DNA of 64,000 nucleotides from Bacteroidaceae bacterium (GCA_024401275.1 JAKSLJ010000010.1:36808-100807); one strand, 5' to 3'. Positions 51,269-60,224 are shown, counted from the first letter of the stretch. Notes: generated by a model from the letters alone, not told the origin. Program-made: numbers and translations.

Positions 51269-52531
51269 ATGAAAATTCTACACACAAGTGACTGGCACCT
51301 CGGCCAAGTGTTCTACGACTACGACCGAACAGAGGAGCAACGAGACATGCTGCGACAAATAACGGAGATAGTCCGGAAGGAGCAGCCGGACGCCATGGTG
51401 GTCAGCGGCGACATCTTCCATACTGGAAGTCCGTCGTCGGCAGCAGTGGAGATGTACAACGAGGCTATCCTCGCCATGCACAGGGCATGCGAGGAAATGA
51501 CGATCGTGGTGACAGCGGGCAACCACGACAGTGCGGCAAAGCTGGTGGTGAACAATGCACTGTGGGAGCACTTCAACGTGAACATCATAGGTCACGTAGC
51601 AAGGAACAGGGACGAGAACCGCACGCCCGACTACGAGAGCCACCTGATAAGGGTGGAGGACAAGCAGGGCAAGACGCTGGGCTACATAGCCGCCATTCCG
51701 CACTGCTACGACTCCAACTATCCTACGACGAACACGGAACTCCAGCGCAGGGAACGCGCCAAGGCGTACTACAATGGTCTTGCGGAACATGTAAGCTCCA
51801 GAAACGTGGAGGGAGCGCCTGTCGTGCTCATGGCTCATACTGCCGTGACGGGATGCGACTTTGCCGGACACGAGATAATCGGCGGCATGGAGAGCAGGGA
51901 GGCTGACACGCTGGGCGGCGGCTACGACTACATAGCCCTGGGACACATCCACACTCCGCAGAACATAAACGAGCGCACCCGTTATTGCGGCACTCCGATT
52001 CCGGTGAACTTCGGCGAGAAGTTCGAGCACTCGGTGAGCATAGTGAACGTGGAAAGGGGCAAGCTGCCTCTGATTGAGACGAGGGCGATAAAGAACCTCA
52101 TCCCGCTGCATGACTTCCCTACCCCTCTGCCCGACACTGACGCCGGCGAGGACGACCTTGACGAGAAGCATCGCCCCTTGCCTTTCGACATGGTGCTGGA
52201 GAAGCTGCGCGACCTTGACTCAGACAAGCGCTGCTACCTGCGACTGGTGGTGAAGGTGGACGAGACGCTGACGCCTCTTGCCAACACTCAGATAGCCGAA
52301 GCGGTAAAAGGGAAGAAGTGCCGATTCTGCCTGATAAAGACTTTCATGTATCAGAAAGCGAAGGACAAGGCGGAGGCGAAGCGACAGGTGAAACTGGACG
52401 CGGGATCGCTAAGGGAGAAGAGTCCGCTGGAGATTGCCGAGCTGTTCTTCTCCATGAAGGGCGCGGCACTGAGCGAGAAACAGATTCAGATGATTAAGGA
52501 CGCTACGGAAAAAGCGGAGCAAATTGTTTAA
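51269..52531 (+). CDS. sbcD: SbcD exonuclease subunit
   Basis: 420 residues from MKILHTSDWHLGQVFYDYDR; an earlier Met at 51221 adds 16 unconserved residues. Metallophosphatase motifs are in order: SDWHLGQ, VVSGDIFHTGSP, TAGNHDSA and GHIHTPQ, with further His residues in VLMAHTAVTG. The C-terminal part is the SbcD cap/C domain. With SbcC it forms the Mre11/Rad50-type nuclease that opens DNA hairpins and cuts palindromes. Its partner gene follows 200 bp downstream. Confidence 0.95.
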   Translation: MKILHTSDWHLGQVFYDYDRTEEQRDMLRQITEIVRKEQPDAMVVSGDIFHTGSPSSAAVEMYNEAILAMHRACEEMTIVVTAGNHDSAAKLVVNNALWEHFNVNIIGHVARNRDENRTPDYESHLIRVEDKQGKTLGYIAAIPHCYDSNYPTTNTELQRRERAKAYYNGLAEHVSSRNVEGAPVVLMAHTAVTGCDFAGHEIIGGMESREADTLGGGYDYIALGHIHTPQNINERTRYCGTPIPVNFGEKFEHSVSIVNVERGKLPLIETRAIKNLIPLHDFPTPLPDTDAGEDDLDEKHRPLPFDMVLEKLRDLDSDKRCYLRLVVKVDETLTPLANTQIAEAVKGKKCRFCLIKTFMYQKAKDKAEAKRQVKLDAGSLREKSPLEIAELFFSMKGAALSEKQIQMIKDATEKAEQIV

Positions 52532-52537
52532 TTAAGG

Positions 52538-52607
52538 TGATGTTATGCTTTCGGTTTGGGGCGTTAAGAGCTCGCTCTTATAAGAACAAAGCGGAAGCAT
52601 GACATCA
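52538..52607. repeat. Palindromic element between sbcD and sbcC
   Basis: TGATGTTATGCTTTCGGTTT and its inverted counterpart at 52585-52607 (three mismatches) enclose an inner hairpin AAGAGCTCGCTCTT. A further small hairpin GGTGC/GCACC follows. It occupies the middle of the sbcD-sbcC spacer. Confidence 0.7.
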
Positions 52608-52731
52608 GGTGCTGACAAGCACCATACTCTTCAAGGGGTTTATCTTGGTTTTTGTTTATAATCAGCGTTATGCCAAATAGTATATTACTTCCAAAATTAA
52701 AGATTAAAAATTAAAGATTAATCGACTATAT

Positions 52732-55700
52732 ATGAAGATTAAGACTCTCGAAATACACAACATTGCGTCTATAGAAGATGCTATCATTGACTTCAATGGC
52801 AAAGTGCTTGCCGGTCAGGACTTGTTCCTGATCTGCGGACCTACGGGTGCTGGCAAATCGACTATCCTTGACGCCATCTGTCTCGCACTGTTCAACAATA
52901 CTCCGCGCATGGAAAATGCGAAGAAGGAACACATTGACGCTCTTTCGGATGACAAGGCAAAGCAGAAGGAGAATGTGAAGGACGTTATGCACCTGGTGCG
53001 CAAGAATGCTCCTGATGCCCATGTCAGACTGACCTTCGAGGGTGCTAACGGCGAGGAATGTACCGCACTGTGGAGCGTGAGCAGAAAGATAAAGAAGAGC
53101 AAGAACAATGTTGACGCCAAGAGATACGAGGAGGAATCGCTCGAGGACAAGCTGAAACGCGCCACAACGAGGGAATGGACGCTGACGGACGGCGAAGGAA
53201 AGGTCTTCGAGAAGAACGACGAGGTGAAGGAGCGAATACAGGACCTGATAAAGATGAACTTCGACCAGTTCTGCAAGACAACGATGCTTGCGCAGGGCGA
53301 CTTCACGCAGTTCCTCTCCAGCTCTTCCGACGAGAAGGCAAAGATTCTAGAGAAACTCGTCGGCACCAAGAAATATGCCGAGGTGGGCAAGGAGATAAAC
53401 CGCTCATGCCTGGAGAAGAAGAACGAGGTGGCTGTGCTGGAAAAGGAGCTCAGCAACATCGTGTTCCTCACTGACGACGACATCAAGGAGAGACAGGAAA
53501 GAATAGCGGCTCTGAATGCCGAGACAGCTACCATATCGGAAAAGGAAAAGACCATCAAGGCTAAGCTCGACTGGATAGAAAACAGCAAGAAGGCTATCGC
53601 GGCTACGGAGGCGGCAAAGGCGGCACTGGCGAAAGCGGAAGAGGCGCTGAACGCTGACGAGGTGAAGGCTGACATGACGACCATAACGCTGTGGATGGAC
53701 ACCATCAGCGTGCGCGACGCCATGAAAACGGAGGCGCAATGCAAGAGTGAAACCACTGAGCAGCAGGACGAGAAAAAGCGTCTGGAAGCGAAATGCCGAG
53801 AAGCCATGGGCGGTCTGAACGGACTGAAAAAGAAGGTGGCAGGTCTTCGTAAGGAGATAGAGTCTGCCAACGAATTCTTGGATGGTCAGCAGAAGTTTGA
53901 GAAGATGTACGAGAATGCTTCGCTGATCTGCCAGGCGCACGACGACGTCGTAGGCAACCAGAGGTTCGTGGCAGAGAATGAGCCGAAGCTTGCCGTCATG
54001 GAGACGGAGATAAAGGCTCTTGAGGCTAAGCTCGACATACGCAAGAAAGCGCAGAGCGAAGCCAACGCCGAGATAGCCGCTGCCAACGAGAGAATGAAGG
54101 TGCTGAAGAGCGAACTGGACAACTACGGAGCCGACACCATTGACGACGAGGTAAGCAAGCTCAACGGCCACAAGCTATTGGTAAACCAGGCTGAGACTGC
54201 CTTGTCGGCATGGACTGAAGCAAGGGAAAGCTGCAAGCGGAAGGGCGATGCGCTGAAAAAGTCGCAGGAGGAACTGGCGGAACTGGAAGCGAAGCAGAAG
54301 AGTGCCAGCGCGGAAGTGGAGGCTGCCGAGAAGGCTCTCGCCATAAGCAAGGAACTGTACGAAAAGAGCAAGGCTTCGATAGAAGACCATGCGAAGGTGT
54401 TGCGCGCTGAACTGAAGGCTGGCGACAAATGTCCTGTCTGCGGCAAGCGCGTGGACGAGGTGCTCAGCGATGACTCTTTCATCGAGATGCTGAAACCTCT
54501 GGAAGAAGCTTATCGCAAGGACGAGAAGAGGTACAACGCCTGCCATAAGCTGCTGTCTGAAGCAAAGGCTGACACTACAGCCTGCAGAAGAACGACTGCC
54601 AAGGCGAAGGACGATGCCGAAAAGGCTGAAACGGAAATGAAGAAGCGTCTTGAGGCATTGACCGAAAAATGCAAGGCTCTGGGCATGGAATGTGACGACA
54701 ACGTAAGCGGACTTCTCTCTGGAATGAAGGTGGCTGACACTGAAACGGAGAAGATAATCGCCGAAAGGCAGTCGCATATAAAGGAGATTCGCAAGCTGAT
54801 GGAGGAAGTGAACAGTCTGAGTGAAGATATTCGGGAAAAGAAACTGAAGTCGGCTACGCATGACATAGAGGAAGTGAACGACAAGATTGCCAAGCAGAAG
54901 GCTGACAAGCAGAATCTCAACGGCAAGATTGAGCTTGCACGAAAGACTTCGAAGACGAAGCAGGCGGACATGGAAGGCATGATAAATGCGGAATGGAAGC
55001 CTACGGTAGTGAAAAACTATTTCGCTGAACTGAAGGTTGCCGCCGACGATTTCAGCAAGGCAAAAAAGGAACTTGCAAACAAGCTGGGCTCGGCAGAACA
55101 GTGCGACAAGGACATTGCTTTTGCCAACGCTTGCAAGGAGAACACCATCAAGGAGTTTGCCGACTGGACTTGCCATGAGGACGCTGTGCCTTCGAATGCA
55201 ATAACAGATCTGACCACGATGTGGAGCGCTCTGCAGTCCAAAGCGCAGTTGCTTGCCGCCAAGATAAAGGCGACATCGGAGAGAAAGGCGAAGGCGGAGA
55301 CTACGATAGCCGACTTCTTCGGGAGTCGCAGCGAAGTGGAGCGCGATGCCGTTGTGGCGATAATGCATTTCTCGCAAACGGACATTGAAAGAAAACAGGC
55401 TCTCATCACGAAGCTGAAGGAGGACAACCTGACCGCCCAAGCTCATCTGAAAGCAGCCAAAAAGCGCCTTGCGGAATTGCCGGCTAATCCGCTTGAGGAG
55501 AATGACTCCGTGGAGTCGCTCAACGACCAGAATCGTGCTGCTGAGGGAAGGAAGAACGAATGCAACCAGGAGATTGGCCGCATAAACAACGAGATGGAAA
55601 CCGACAGGAAGAAAAGGGAGGAACAGGGCGAGAAGAAGGAGCTACTGAACTCCCTGCGCAATGAATATGCCGACTGGAGCACGCTCGACAAATATCTTGG

Positions 55701-56175
55701 CAGCACGGACGGCAAGAACTTCCGCAATGTGGCTCAGAGCTTCATCCTAGGCGACTTGCTGGACAAGGCTAACGAGTATCTGAAGAACATAACCAATCGC
55801 TACGAGCTGTTCTGCAACCCGGGTACGCTGACCATCATGATGCGCGACGACTTCCAGGGTGGCGTTGTTCGACCAACGAACACGCTGTCTGGTGGCGAGA
55901 GCTTCATCATCTCGCTGTCGTTGGCACTGGGCTTGTCGTCAATGCAGTCAACAGGCTTTGAGGTTGACACGCTGTTCATTGACGAGGGTTTCGGCACATT
56001 GTCGCCGGAATTCCTTGATCCTGTGATAACTTCTCTCAAGCGCCTCTATGAGCTATACGGCAGACGCGTCGGCATAATATCCCATGTTGACACTCTGCAA
56101 GCTCGCATACCGGTAACGATTGAGGTGACGCGCGAAGGCAATTCACACAGCAAGGTGGAGATAATTGAGAATTGA
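52732..56175 (+). CDS. sbcC: SbcC ATPase subunit
   Basis: 1147 residues. Walker A is GPTGAGKSTILDA near residue 40. Long coiled coils run from about 170 to 520 and 600 to 1000. The zinc hook is KCPVCGKRV near residue 566. The ABC signature TLSGGESFIIS lies near 1050 and Walker B LFIDEGFGTLSPE near 1081. The length agrees with SbcC. It pairs with SbcD, and the coiled coils join two heads through the zinc hook. The last codons (EIIEN) run into a TTATCAATT repeat that supplies the stop. Confidence 0.95.
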   Translation: MKIKTLEIHNIASIEDAIIDFNGKVLAGQDLFLICGPTGAGKSTILDAICLALFNNTPRMENAKKEHIDALSDDKAKQKENVKDVMHLVRKNAPDAHVRLTFEGANGEECTALWSVSRKIKKSKNNVDAKRYEEESLEDKLKRATTREWTLTDGEGKVFEKNDEVKERIQDLIKMNFDQFCKTTMLAQGDFTQFLSSSSDEKAKILEKLVGTKKYAEVGKEINRSCLEKKNEVAVLEKELSNIVFLTDDDIKERQERIAALNAETATISEKEKTIKAKLDWIENSKKAIAATEAAKAALAKAEEALNADEVKADMTTITLWMDTISVRDAMKTEAQCKSETTEQQDEKKRLEAKCREAMGGLNGLKKKVAGLRKEIESANEFLDGQQKFEKMYENASLICQAHDDVVGNQRFVAENEPKLAVMETEIKALEAKLDIRKKAQSEANAEIAAANERMKVLKSELDNYGADTIDDEVSKLNGHKLLVNQAETALSAWTEARESCKRKGDALKKSQEELAELEAKQKSASAEVEAAEKALAISKELYEKSKASIEDHAKVLRAELKAGDKCPVCGKRVDEVLSDDSFIEMLKPLEEAYRKDEKRYNACHKLLSEAKADTTACRRTTAKAKDDAEKAETEMKKRLEALTEKCKALGMECDDNVSGLLSGMKVADTETEKIIAERQSHIKEIRKLMEEVNSLSEDIREKKLKSATHDIEEVNDKIAKQKADKQNLNGKIELARKTSKTKQADMEGMINAEWKPTVVKNYFAELKVAADDFSKAKKELANKLGSAEQCDKDIAFANACKENTIKEFADWTCHEDAVPSNAITDLTTMWSALQSKAQLLAAKIKATSERKAKAETTIADFFGSRSEVERDAVVAIMHFSQTDIERKQALITKLKEDNLTAQAHLKAAKKRLAELPANPLEENDSVESLNDQNRAAEGRKNECNQEIGRINNEMETDRKKREEQGEKKELLNSLRNEYADWSTLDKYLGSTDGKNFRNVAQSFILGDLLDKANEYLKNITNRYELFCNPGTLTIMMRDDFQGGVVRPTNTLSGGESFIISLSLALGLSSMQSTGFEVDTLFIDEGFGTLSPEFLDPVITSLKRLYELYGRRVGIISHVDTLQARIPVTIEVTREGNSHSKVEIIEN

Positions 56176-56220
56176 TAATGGATAATTGGCTGCGCGACAA
56201 ATAATTATCAATTATCAATT
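56167..56220. repeat. TTATCAATT palindromic element (copy 3) at the convergent end of sbcC and the glycosyltransferase gene
   Basis: GAATTGATAATGGATAATTG, core GGCTGCGCGACAAAT and AATTATCAATTATCAATT. The stop codon of sbcC (56173) and that of the glycosyltransferase (56208) both lie within its arms. Confidence 0.85.
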
Positions 56221-57458
56221 AACTTGTTTACTATCTCTTCTGGAGAAATATTCTGCAAGCATGGATAATCGCCATGCTTGCATGGTTTATTGCCGTATAT
56301 GCTGCATGGTCGGCAAGGCATGTCGAGCTGCACGCAGTCGGCAGCACTTTGCTGCCAAGCAAGGAAACCTGCTAGCGGATGTGTTGCTCCCCAAACGCTG
56401 ACTACGCGAGTGCCTGACAGCGCTGCAAGATGCTGATTGCCACTGTCCATGGTCAGCATAGCGTCAAGCTCGCCCATGAGCTTCACTTCCTCACCAATGC
56501 CTTTTCTGCCTTCTGACTTCAGCACATCAGAAGCGATGGTTAATTGAGATGCAGAATGCTGAATGCAGAATGCAGAATCATCTGCCGCGCCACTCAATTC
56601 TGAATTCTGCATTCTGCATTCTGCATTATTCTCAAGTTCTGAATTCTGCATTCTGAATTCTGCATTTCCCCCAAATTCCCTCTGCCATTCGTGGAAAACG
56701 GACATCTCCTTCTCGCCTGCACCGAACAGATAAATCTTACAGCCGCGTGCAAGCAACTGACGGACAACTTCCCGCATCTTGTCGAGTGGATAAATCTTGC
56801 CCGGATGAGCGGCAAAAGGAGCGATGCCGATCTTTAATGCTGAATGCTGAATGCAGAATGCTGAATCATCTGCCGCGCCACTCAATTCTGAATTCTGCAT
56901 TCTGAATTCTGAATTATTCCAATTCTGCATTCTGAATTCTGCATTCTGAATTCTCTTAAATTCTGCATTCTGAATTCTGCATTCTGCATTAATCTCAGTT
57001 CCAAGGACCTTGTCTATGGTCTCAGCATAGTTCTCGAAGGATGTTGGCTGCTGAACGAGTTGCTTGTTTTCCTCGCGTACAAGAGCGCGCTTGCCCTCGC
57101 GGTGCTTGTCTATATGAGCAATGACAGGTTTCTTTCCGAAAAGATTTGAGAAGCGGAAACGCAGACGAAGATACTTAGTACGCAACACATCGTGGCAGTC
57201 GGCTATGTGAGTGAAATTCTCTGCCTGTAGCTGACGGAACAGTCGGTTCAGACCGGCAAAGCCCTTGTGCTCGCCTTTCTTGTCAAAAGCGATGAAGCGG
57301 ACATTGTCGGAGATTCCTTCAAACAATGGCTGAAGGAACTTCGCGCTGAGCACGGTAACCTTTATATCGGGATGTTGCGATGCAAGAACCTTCACAACTG
57401 GCACTAACATCGCAACATCACCAAGGGCTGAAAGCCTTATAATCAGTAAATTTACCAA
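56208..57458 (-). CDS. Family 9 glycosyltransferase (heptosyltransferase-like) with two in-frame repeat insertions
   Basis: About 416 residues from a TTG start at 57458 (VNLLIIRLSALGDVAML). An ATG at 57512 would add 18 residues encoded by the neighbouring repeat. The N-terminal Rossmann domain has FTHIADCHDVLRTKYLRLRF; the C-terminal half has KIGIAPFAAHPGKIYPLDKM and MLTMDSGNQHLAALSGTRVV, then WGATHPLAGF, as in ADP-heptose:LPS transferases. Two insertions encode NAECRMQNSELSGAADDSAF-like peptides; without them the length would be near 320-340, the usual size. Acceptor unknown. Confidence 0.85.
   Translation of the reverse strand: MVNLLIIRLSALGDVAMLVPVVKVLASQHPDIKVTVLSAKFLQPLFEGISDNVRFIAFDKKGEHKGFAGLNRLFRQLQAENFTHIADCHDVLRTKYLRLRFRFSNLFGKKPVIAHIDKHREGKRALVREENKQLVQQPTSFENYAETIDKVLGTEINAECRIQNAEFKRIQNAEFRMQNWNNSEFRMQNSELSGAADDSAFCIQHSALKIGIAPFAAHPGKIYPLDKMREVVRQLLARGCKIYLFGAGEKEMSVFHEWQREFGGNAEFRMQNSELENNAECRMQNSELSGAADDSAFCIQHSASQLTIASDVLKSEGRKGIGEEVKLMGELDAMLTMDSGNQHLAALSGTRVVSVWGATHPLAGFLAWQQSAADCVQLDMPCRPCSIYGNKPCKHGDYPCLQNISPEEIVNKLIDN
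56549..56667 (-). repeat. In-frame insertion 2 in the glycosyltransferase gene
   Basis: About 119 bp of ATTCTGCATT and GCAGAATGC words in inverted arms around the core GAGTGGCGCGGCAGATG. It encodes NAEFRMQNSELENNAECRMQ, then NSELSGAADDSAFCIQHSAS. It falls in the loop between FHEWQREFGG and the segment KLMGELDAM. Confidence 0.85.
56836..56990 (-). repeat. In-frame insertion 1 in the glycosyltransferase gene
   Basis: About 155 bp of the same words and the same GC core. It encodes INAECRIQNAEFKRIQNAEF through NSELSGAADDSAFCIQHSAL. It sits between VLGTE and the conserved KIGIAPFAAHPG, at the link between the two Rossmann domains. Confidence 0.88.
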
Positions 57459-57471
57459 AATATATATTTTA

Positions 57472-57543
57472 ATGGATAATTGATAATGGATAATTATTGC
57501 CGCGCAGCCCAATTATCCATTATCAATTGTCAATTATCAATTT
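57472..57543. repeat. TTATCAATT palindromic element (copy 4)
   Basis: Arms TGGATAATTGATAATGG and CAATTATCCATTATCAATTG enclose the core TTGCCGCGCAGCCC, in inverted orientation relative to copies 1 and 3. It overlaps the DUF4254 stop codon and the region before the glycosyltransferase start. Confidence 0.85.
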
Positions 57544-58144
57544 ACTTTTTGTACAGTACCGGATTTGTGGCAGGGTCGTTGTACATCTTCATCTGGCGAT
57601 ATACCTTCATGTACTTCTTGCCAGCCTCGATGTCTGCGAGAAGCTGGTCTATGGCTGTAGAGAGATCCACCTGCTGCTCAAGGAGTACATTGAGCTTTGC
57701 CTGGCACTTCTGGATATGCTCTGGCGCAGCATCCTTGCGGTCAACCTGCTCCTGCATGTGGTAAATCTTCAGAGCGAGGATAGAAAGACGGTCAACTGCC
57801 CACGCTGGACTCTCAGTGTTAATCTGAGCGTCTGCAAGTACCTTCACATCAGCATATTTCTCACGGAAGTAAGTATCAATCTGCTCCACAAGGTCGGTGC
57901 GGTCCTGATTGCTCTTATCGATGCGACGCTTGAGCACGAGAGCATCAACAGGGTCGATGTTCGGATCACGAATGATGTCCTCAAAGTGCCACTGAACAGT
58001 GTCTATCCAGTTCTTCAGATAGAGGCGGTTTTCGATAGTGCCTTCCTCGTAAGGATTGCTGATAGGAGTTTCTATATCATCCTTTACATGGTAGTCATTG
58101 ATAGACTGAACGAAAATTTTATTTGCGGTTTCTGTGAATGTCAT
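57542..58144 (-). CDS. DUF4254 protein
   Basis: 200 residues, all-helical. NRLYLKNWIDTVQWHFEDII, RRIDKSNQDRTDLVEQIDTY and AWAVDRLSILALKIYHMQEQ are typical. DUF4254 genes often stand next to LPS glycosyltransferase genes in Bacteroidetes, as here with the family 9 enzyme, so a role in surface-glycan assembly is inferred. The promoter element at 58169 lies 25 bp upstream. Confidence 0.85.
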   Translation of the reverse strand: MTFTETANKIFVQSINDYHVKDDIETPISNPYEEGTIENRLYLKNWIDTVQWHFEDIIRDPNIDPVDALVLKRRIDKSNQDRTDLVEQIDTYFREKYADVKVLADAQINTESPAWAVDRLSILALKIYHMQEQVDRKDAAPEHIQKCQAKLNVLLEQQVDLSTAIDQLLADIEAGKKYMKVYRQMKMYNDPATNPVLYKK

Positions 58145-58168
58145 GATGATTTCTTTGTTTATTTGGGC

Positions 58169-58177
58169 ACAAAGTTA
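58169..58177 (-). promoter_or_regulatory. DUF4254 gene promoter, -7 element TAACTTTGT
   Basis: Near-consensus TAnnTTTG on the minus strand, 24 bp before the start codon. Confidence 0.55.
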
Positions 58178-58208
58178 GATATTATTTTTTTCTTTTGCAA
58201 AAAAATAA

Positions 58209-58253
58209 TATAATTGATAATGGACAATTATCAATTGTCAATTATCAATTAAT
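58209..58253. repeat. TTATCAATT repeat without a GC core (copy 5)
   Basis: TTGATAATGGACAATTATCA and further ATTATCAATT words form a short palindrome without the GC-rich core found in the other copies. Confidence 0.75.
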
Positions 58254-58257
58254 AAAA

Positions 58258-59055
58258 TTAATATGGTATTCCTTCAAACTTATTCTCCACATCCCGATAG
58301 GTGTCGATGAGTGCAGAAAGGCGCTCCATCGTAATCTGCGCAGCGGCTTTCAAAGTGCGACCAGTAAGCATCTGATTAAGCAGTCGGGCAGAGAAGATAT
58401 CGCCTGTTCCAGAGAATTCCACCGGCACTTCGCGATAAGGGATATTGAGATATTCGCCGGTTTGGTTATCATATCCCACAACACAAGGTTTGCCCTCTAC
58501 CTTTGATGATGTTATCAAGATAGACTTGGCTCCAAGACTGCGCAGCTTATCAATCGTAGTCTGTACATCGGCAACGTCAAATCCTTCCTTCTTATACTGA
58601 CAGTCAGCAAGATAGCAAGCTTCTGTATAGTTTGGTACAGCAATGTCGGAGATGGCAACCATCTTGCGTAGTCGCTCAATTGTTTCTTCGCCTATTCCGG
58701 AATAGAGGCTACCATTGTCTGCCATAATTGGGTCAACGACCACCATTGTGCCATTCTTCTTCTGGCTTTTGCAATACTCACAAAGCATATCAGCCTGCTC
58801 GTTTGAAGCCACAAAGCCAATGCTTATCACATCAAAGCGGAAGTCCAGTCGGCGCCATACCTCCAGCGTCTGTCGCATATATTCCGTAGTGTCAAGCATG
58901 GCATACTGCTGGTAGCAGAAATTGTTTGACACCAACGCAGTAGGCAAATACGAAACGCTATTGCCCTTTGGAGTAAGCACAGAAGCCTGAGCCGTAATGG
59001 CAAGACGACCATAGCCCACAGAATCGCCAACGAGAAGAATCTTCTTATTTACCAT
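58258..59055 (-). CDS. Pyridoxal/pyridoxamine kinase-type ribokinase family protein
   Basis: 265 residues from MVNKKILLVGDSVGYGRLAI; a Met at 59115 lies in the repeat and is not used. PfkB-type features are GDSVGYGRLA, VDPIMADNGSLYSG, PNYTEACYLADC and the anion-hole/base motif EFSGTGDIFSARLL, where the Asp is the base. The PdxY/PdxK branch phosphorylates pyridoxal, pyridoxine or pyridoxamine to form PLP precursors. A hydroxymethylpyrimidine kinase is the alternative. Confidence 0.85.
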   Translation of the reverse strand: MVNKKILLVGDSVGYGRLAITAQASVLTPKGNSVSYLPTALVSNNFCYQQYAMLDTTEYMRQTLEVWRRLDFRFDVISIGFVASNEQADMLCEYCKSQKKNGTMVVVDPIMADNGSLYSGIGEETIERLRKMVAISDIAVPNYTEACYLADCQYKKEGFDVADVQTTIDKLRSLGAKSILITSSKVEGKPCVVGYDNQTGEYLNIPYREVPVEFSGTGDIFSARLLNQMLTGRTLKAAAQITMERLSALIDTYRDVENKFEGIPY

Positions 59056-59064
59056 ATAAATAAA

Positions 59065-59150
59065 ATGGAAAATTGACAATGGATAATTGATAATGGATAA
59101 TTGGCTGCGCGACAATAATTATCAATTATCAATTTTCAATTATCAATTTA
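59065..59150. repeat. TTATCAATT palindromic element (copy 6)
   Basis: Left arm of GACAATGGATAATTGATAAT words, core GGCTGCGCGACAATA, right arm TTATCAATTATCAATTTTC. It is the longest copy and fills the gap between the kinase start and the AraC gene end. Confidence 0.85.
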
Positions 59151-59154
59151 TTTC

Positions 59155-60069
59155 TTAGAATGTTTTTACAGGGAAACCTTCGTCATACTTTTGTCGCGTA
59201 CGATAAGTCTCACGGAACTGGGAAGGCGAGCAGCCTTTGTTTCGCTTGAAGAGACGGTTGAAGTGGCTCATATTGTTGAAGCCCGACGCGAAGCAGATAT
59301 CCGAAATGCTGTCGGAGCTGTCGATCAGTCGGCTCGTAGCGTAGTTCAGACGGAGATAGATAATGTATTCCGACAGAGTGCGACCTGTCTGCTGTTTGAA
59401 GAATCTGCCGAAACTGCTTATGCTCATGCCAGAGATGCGAGAAATCTCAGGAAGCGTAATCTCCTCGCGATAATGGTTGTGGATGTAATCCTTTATCAAC
59501 TCAAGCTTCTCATTGTCCTCAGTAACCTCATCGCGCAGATACTCTTTTGAAGCAAGTTCGCGTGAATCGCTGAACTTTGACAATTCATAAAGAATGTTCA
59601 GCAGAGAAGAAATTGCGTAGAATCCGTCAGTTACATCGCCGATCGAGTCAAGCAGATGATAAACCTTATGGATAGCCTCACGCGAGAAAGCAAGTCCACG
59701 ACGAGCTTTGAGCATCATATCGCGAATGGACTTGAAAGGTGCAGCCACGAACAGGCTGTCTTCTTCAAAATGGATGTCAAACTGAATGGTAACCTCACGC
59801 GCCGCACGACCTTGATACTCGTGCTTCTCCCAGATATGCTCAAGTTCGCCATTGTTTATGAGAACAAGATCCAGATCGTCTATCGTCTCAACACTATCGC
59901 CCACAATACGGCGTACACCGGATGCGTGCTCAATGAAATTAAGCTCGCACACTTCATGGGTATGAATCGGGAAGTCGAAGACTTTATGTTTTCTATCAAC
60001 AATGTAAACGATGTTCGACTCTACTATAGGGGTTATCTCATGAAGAACACCAGAATGACTATGAGGCAT
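59155..60069 (-). CDS. AraC-family transcriptional regulator with cupin sensor
   Basis: 304 residues. The N-terminal AraC-binding cupin domain has FPIHTHEVCELNFIEHASGV and LVLINNGELEHIWEKHEYQG. The C-terminal double HTH domain has ITLPEISRISGMSISSFGRF and ISDICFASGFNNMSHFNRLF, then GCSPSQFRETYR. It resembles sugar-responsive AraC proteins of the RhaS type in Bacteroidetes. Its target is unknown; the kinase and recombinase genes around it offer no clue. Confidence 0.9.
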   Translation of the reverse strand: MPHSHSGVLHEITPIVESNIVYIVDRKHKVFDFPIHTHEVCELNFIEHASGVRRIVGDSVETIDDLDLVLINNGELEHIWEKHEYQGRAAREVTIQFDIHFEEDSLFVAAPFKSIRDMMLKARRGLAFSREAIHKVYHLLDSIGDVTDGFYAISSLLNILYELSKFSDSRELASKEYLRDEVTEDNEKLELIKDYIHNHYREEITLPEISRISGMSISSFGRFFKQQTGRTLSEYIIYLRLNYATSRLIDSSDSISDICFASGFNNMSHFNRLFKRNKGCSPSQFRETYRTRQKYDEGFPVKTF

Positions 60070-60224
60070 ATTTAATAGTTTTTGTGAAGTTAATTACTTT
60101 GCATATTTGTGCCGAAATAAGCACAATATAGGGCTTATTGGCGACAAAATTAATACTTTTTTGTCAAATCTCAAACTTTTTGGGCAAAAAAAGTATCAAA
60201 AGACCATAAAATATGCAGTATGTA

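Noticed and set aside
52815-55446. Long reverse-strand open frames opposite sbcC (for example 52815-53870 and 54175-55446)
   Set aside because: They lie antisense to a well-conserved SbcC; their Ser/Leu-rich translations have no recognisable motif and come from the codon bias of sbcC.
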